A stretch of 64,000 bases of DNA from Flavihumibacter profundi (GTDB taxonomy: Bacteria; Bacteroidota; Bacteroidia; Chitinophagales; Chitinophagaceae), in the NCBI RefSeq assembly GCF_020076305.1, contig NZ_JAIQXE010000001.1:372001-436000 (forward strand). Direction: 5' to 3'. Made by a program: the position numbers and the translations under genes. The notes below the pieces were generated by a model. The model searched no databases. It was given only the letters and a program-made list of their open reading frames with translations, and was not told the DNA's origin. This document shows, one piece after another, positions 63,837 to 64,000 of this stretch (the stretch's first letter is position 1; each line of letters starts with the position of its first letter).

Positions 63837-64000
63837 TTATATAGATAATAAAAAAGTTAGTGCAGATTCAGGCGTTACCCGGACAGCCGGGTTTTCTTCA
63901 GCTGATATGACCGCTGATTTGGTCTGCAGGTATCCTGGCCCCGTTAAGGTGCAGAATTCTTTGCTTTGGCAGGAAGTTGAATATATAGCCAGCATGCAAA
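63837..64000 (-). other. Unresolved edge region upstream of the ATPase: leader or 3' end of a gene
   Basis: Read leftward, one frame is open from the window edge to a TAA at 63837-63839 (54 codons), 18 bases before the ATPase start, a spacing like that inside the array. It could be the C-terminus of another gene of the array, or a short frame from the ATG at 63995. Against this, the translation has three Cys in its first 16 residues and no family resemblance that I recognise. A hairpin ACCCGG-ACAG-CCGGGT at 63877-63892 and a near-match promoter box (TAACTTTT, 63852-63859) favour a non-coding leader. Confidence 0.3.

Noticed and set aside
63877-63892. Hairpin ACCCGG-ACAG-CCGGGT followed by a short T-rich run, as a plus-strand terminator
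   Set aside because: No plus-strand gene ends nearby and the stem is only 6 bp; it is noted only as a possible leader structure.

Overview
The window reads as chromosome of a Bacteroidota bacterium, most likely a relative of the Chitinophagaceae. The evidence is a secreted protein ending in a type IX secretion (T9SS) sorting domain, repeated TAnnTTTG promoter boxes (the Bacteroidota -7 element) in front of genes, many lipoproteins, an LptE/SecG/sigma-54-regulator locus typical of the phylum, the futalosine menaquinone enzyme MqnE, and long tandem runs of MacB/FtsX-type permeases. The family-level placement is inference. No rRNA, tRNA, CRISPR array, insertion sequence or phage gene was seen. 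No stretch longer than 300 bases lacks a gene; the longest gap is 25182-25450, which is AT-rich and shows nothing recognisable.

Layout. 1-7.3 kb: 5' part of mqnE running off the left edge, a 1229-residue T9SS cargo protein, a CNT-family nucleoside transporter and a large lipoprotein. 7.4-17.8 kb: trxA and dnaE, then an NlpC/P60 lipoprotein, an M1 peptidase, an orphan oligopeptide-binding lipoprotein, a fatty acid desaturase, an exported MsrA and a YqaE-like membrane protein. 17.8-24.7 kb: prfB with its programmed +1 frameshift, pruA, pyrR-pyrB-coaD-thioesterase, a divergent Nudix/pyrE pair and a metal-binding periplasmic protein. 24.7-28.3 kb: an LEA14-like lipoprotein, a WbqC-family gene carrying a perfect 55-bp palindrome, and a BlaR1/BlaI-like pair with a candidate operator. 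28.5-36.8 kb: membrane pyrophosphatase with an extra C-terminal domain, AsmA-like protein, redoxin, YihY/BrkB protein and MltG. 36.9-41.4 kb: a leftward operon miaB - sigma-54 activator - lptE - TPR protein - secG, linking tRNA modification, LPS export and Sec secretion.

41.5-63.8 kb is one leftward block: a LolD/MacB-type ATPase (63141-63818), eight consecutive full-length MacB/FtsX-type permeases of 785-822 residues separated by 9-22 bases, a 163-base gap, a second and atypical ATPase (42944-43615), and a TolC-family outer-membrane protein. No MacA/HlyD-type adaptor lies inside the window. This array is the most striking system here: each permease already has two periplasmic-core/FtsX halves, so eight such subunits with only two ATPases raises the question of who pairs with whom and what is moved or sensed.

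The second notable object is the palindrome at 25878-25932. It is also a four-unit repeat with an exact 14-base period lying in frame inside a coding region, so any change of one or two units would shift the reading frame.
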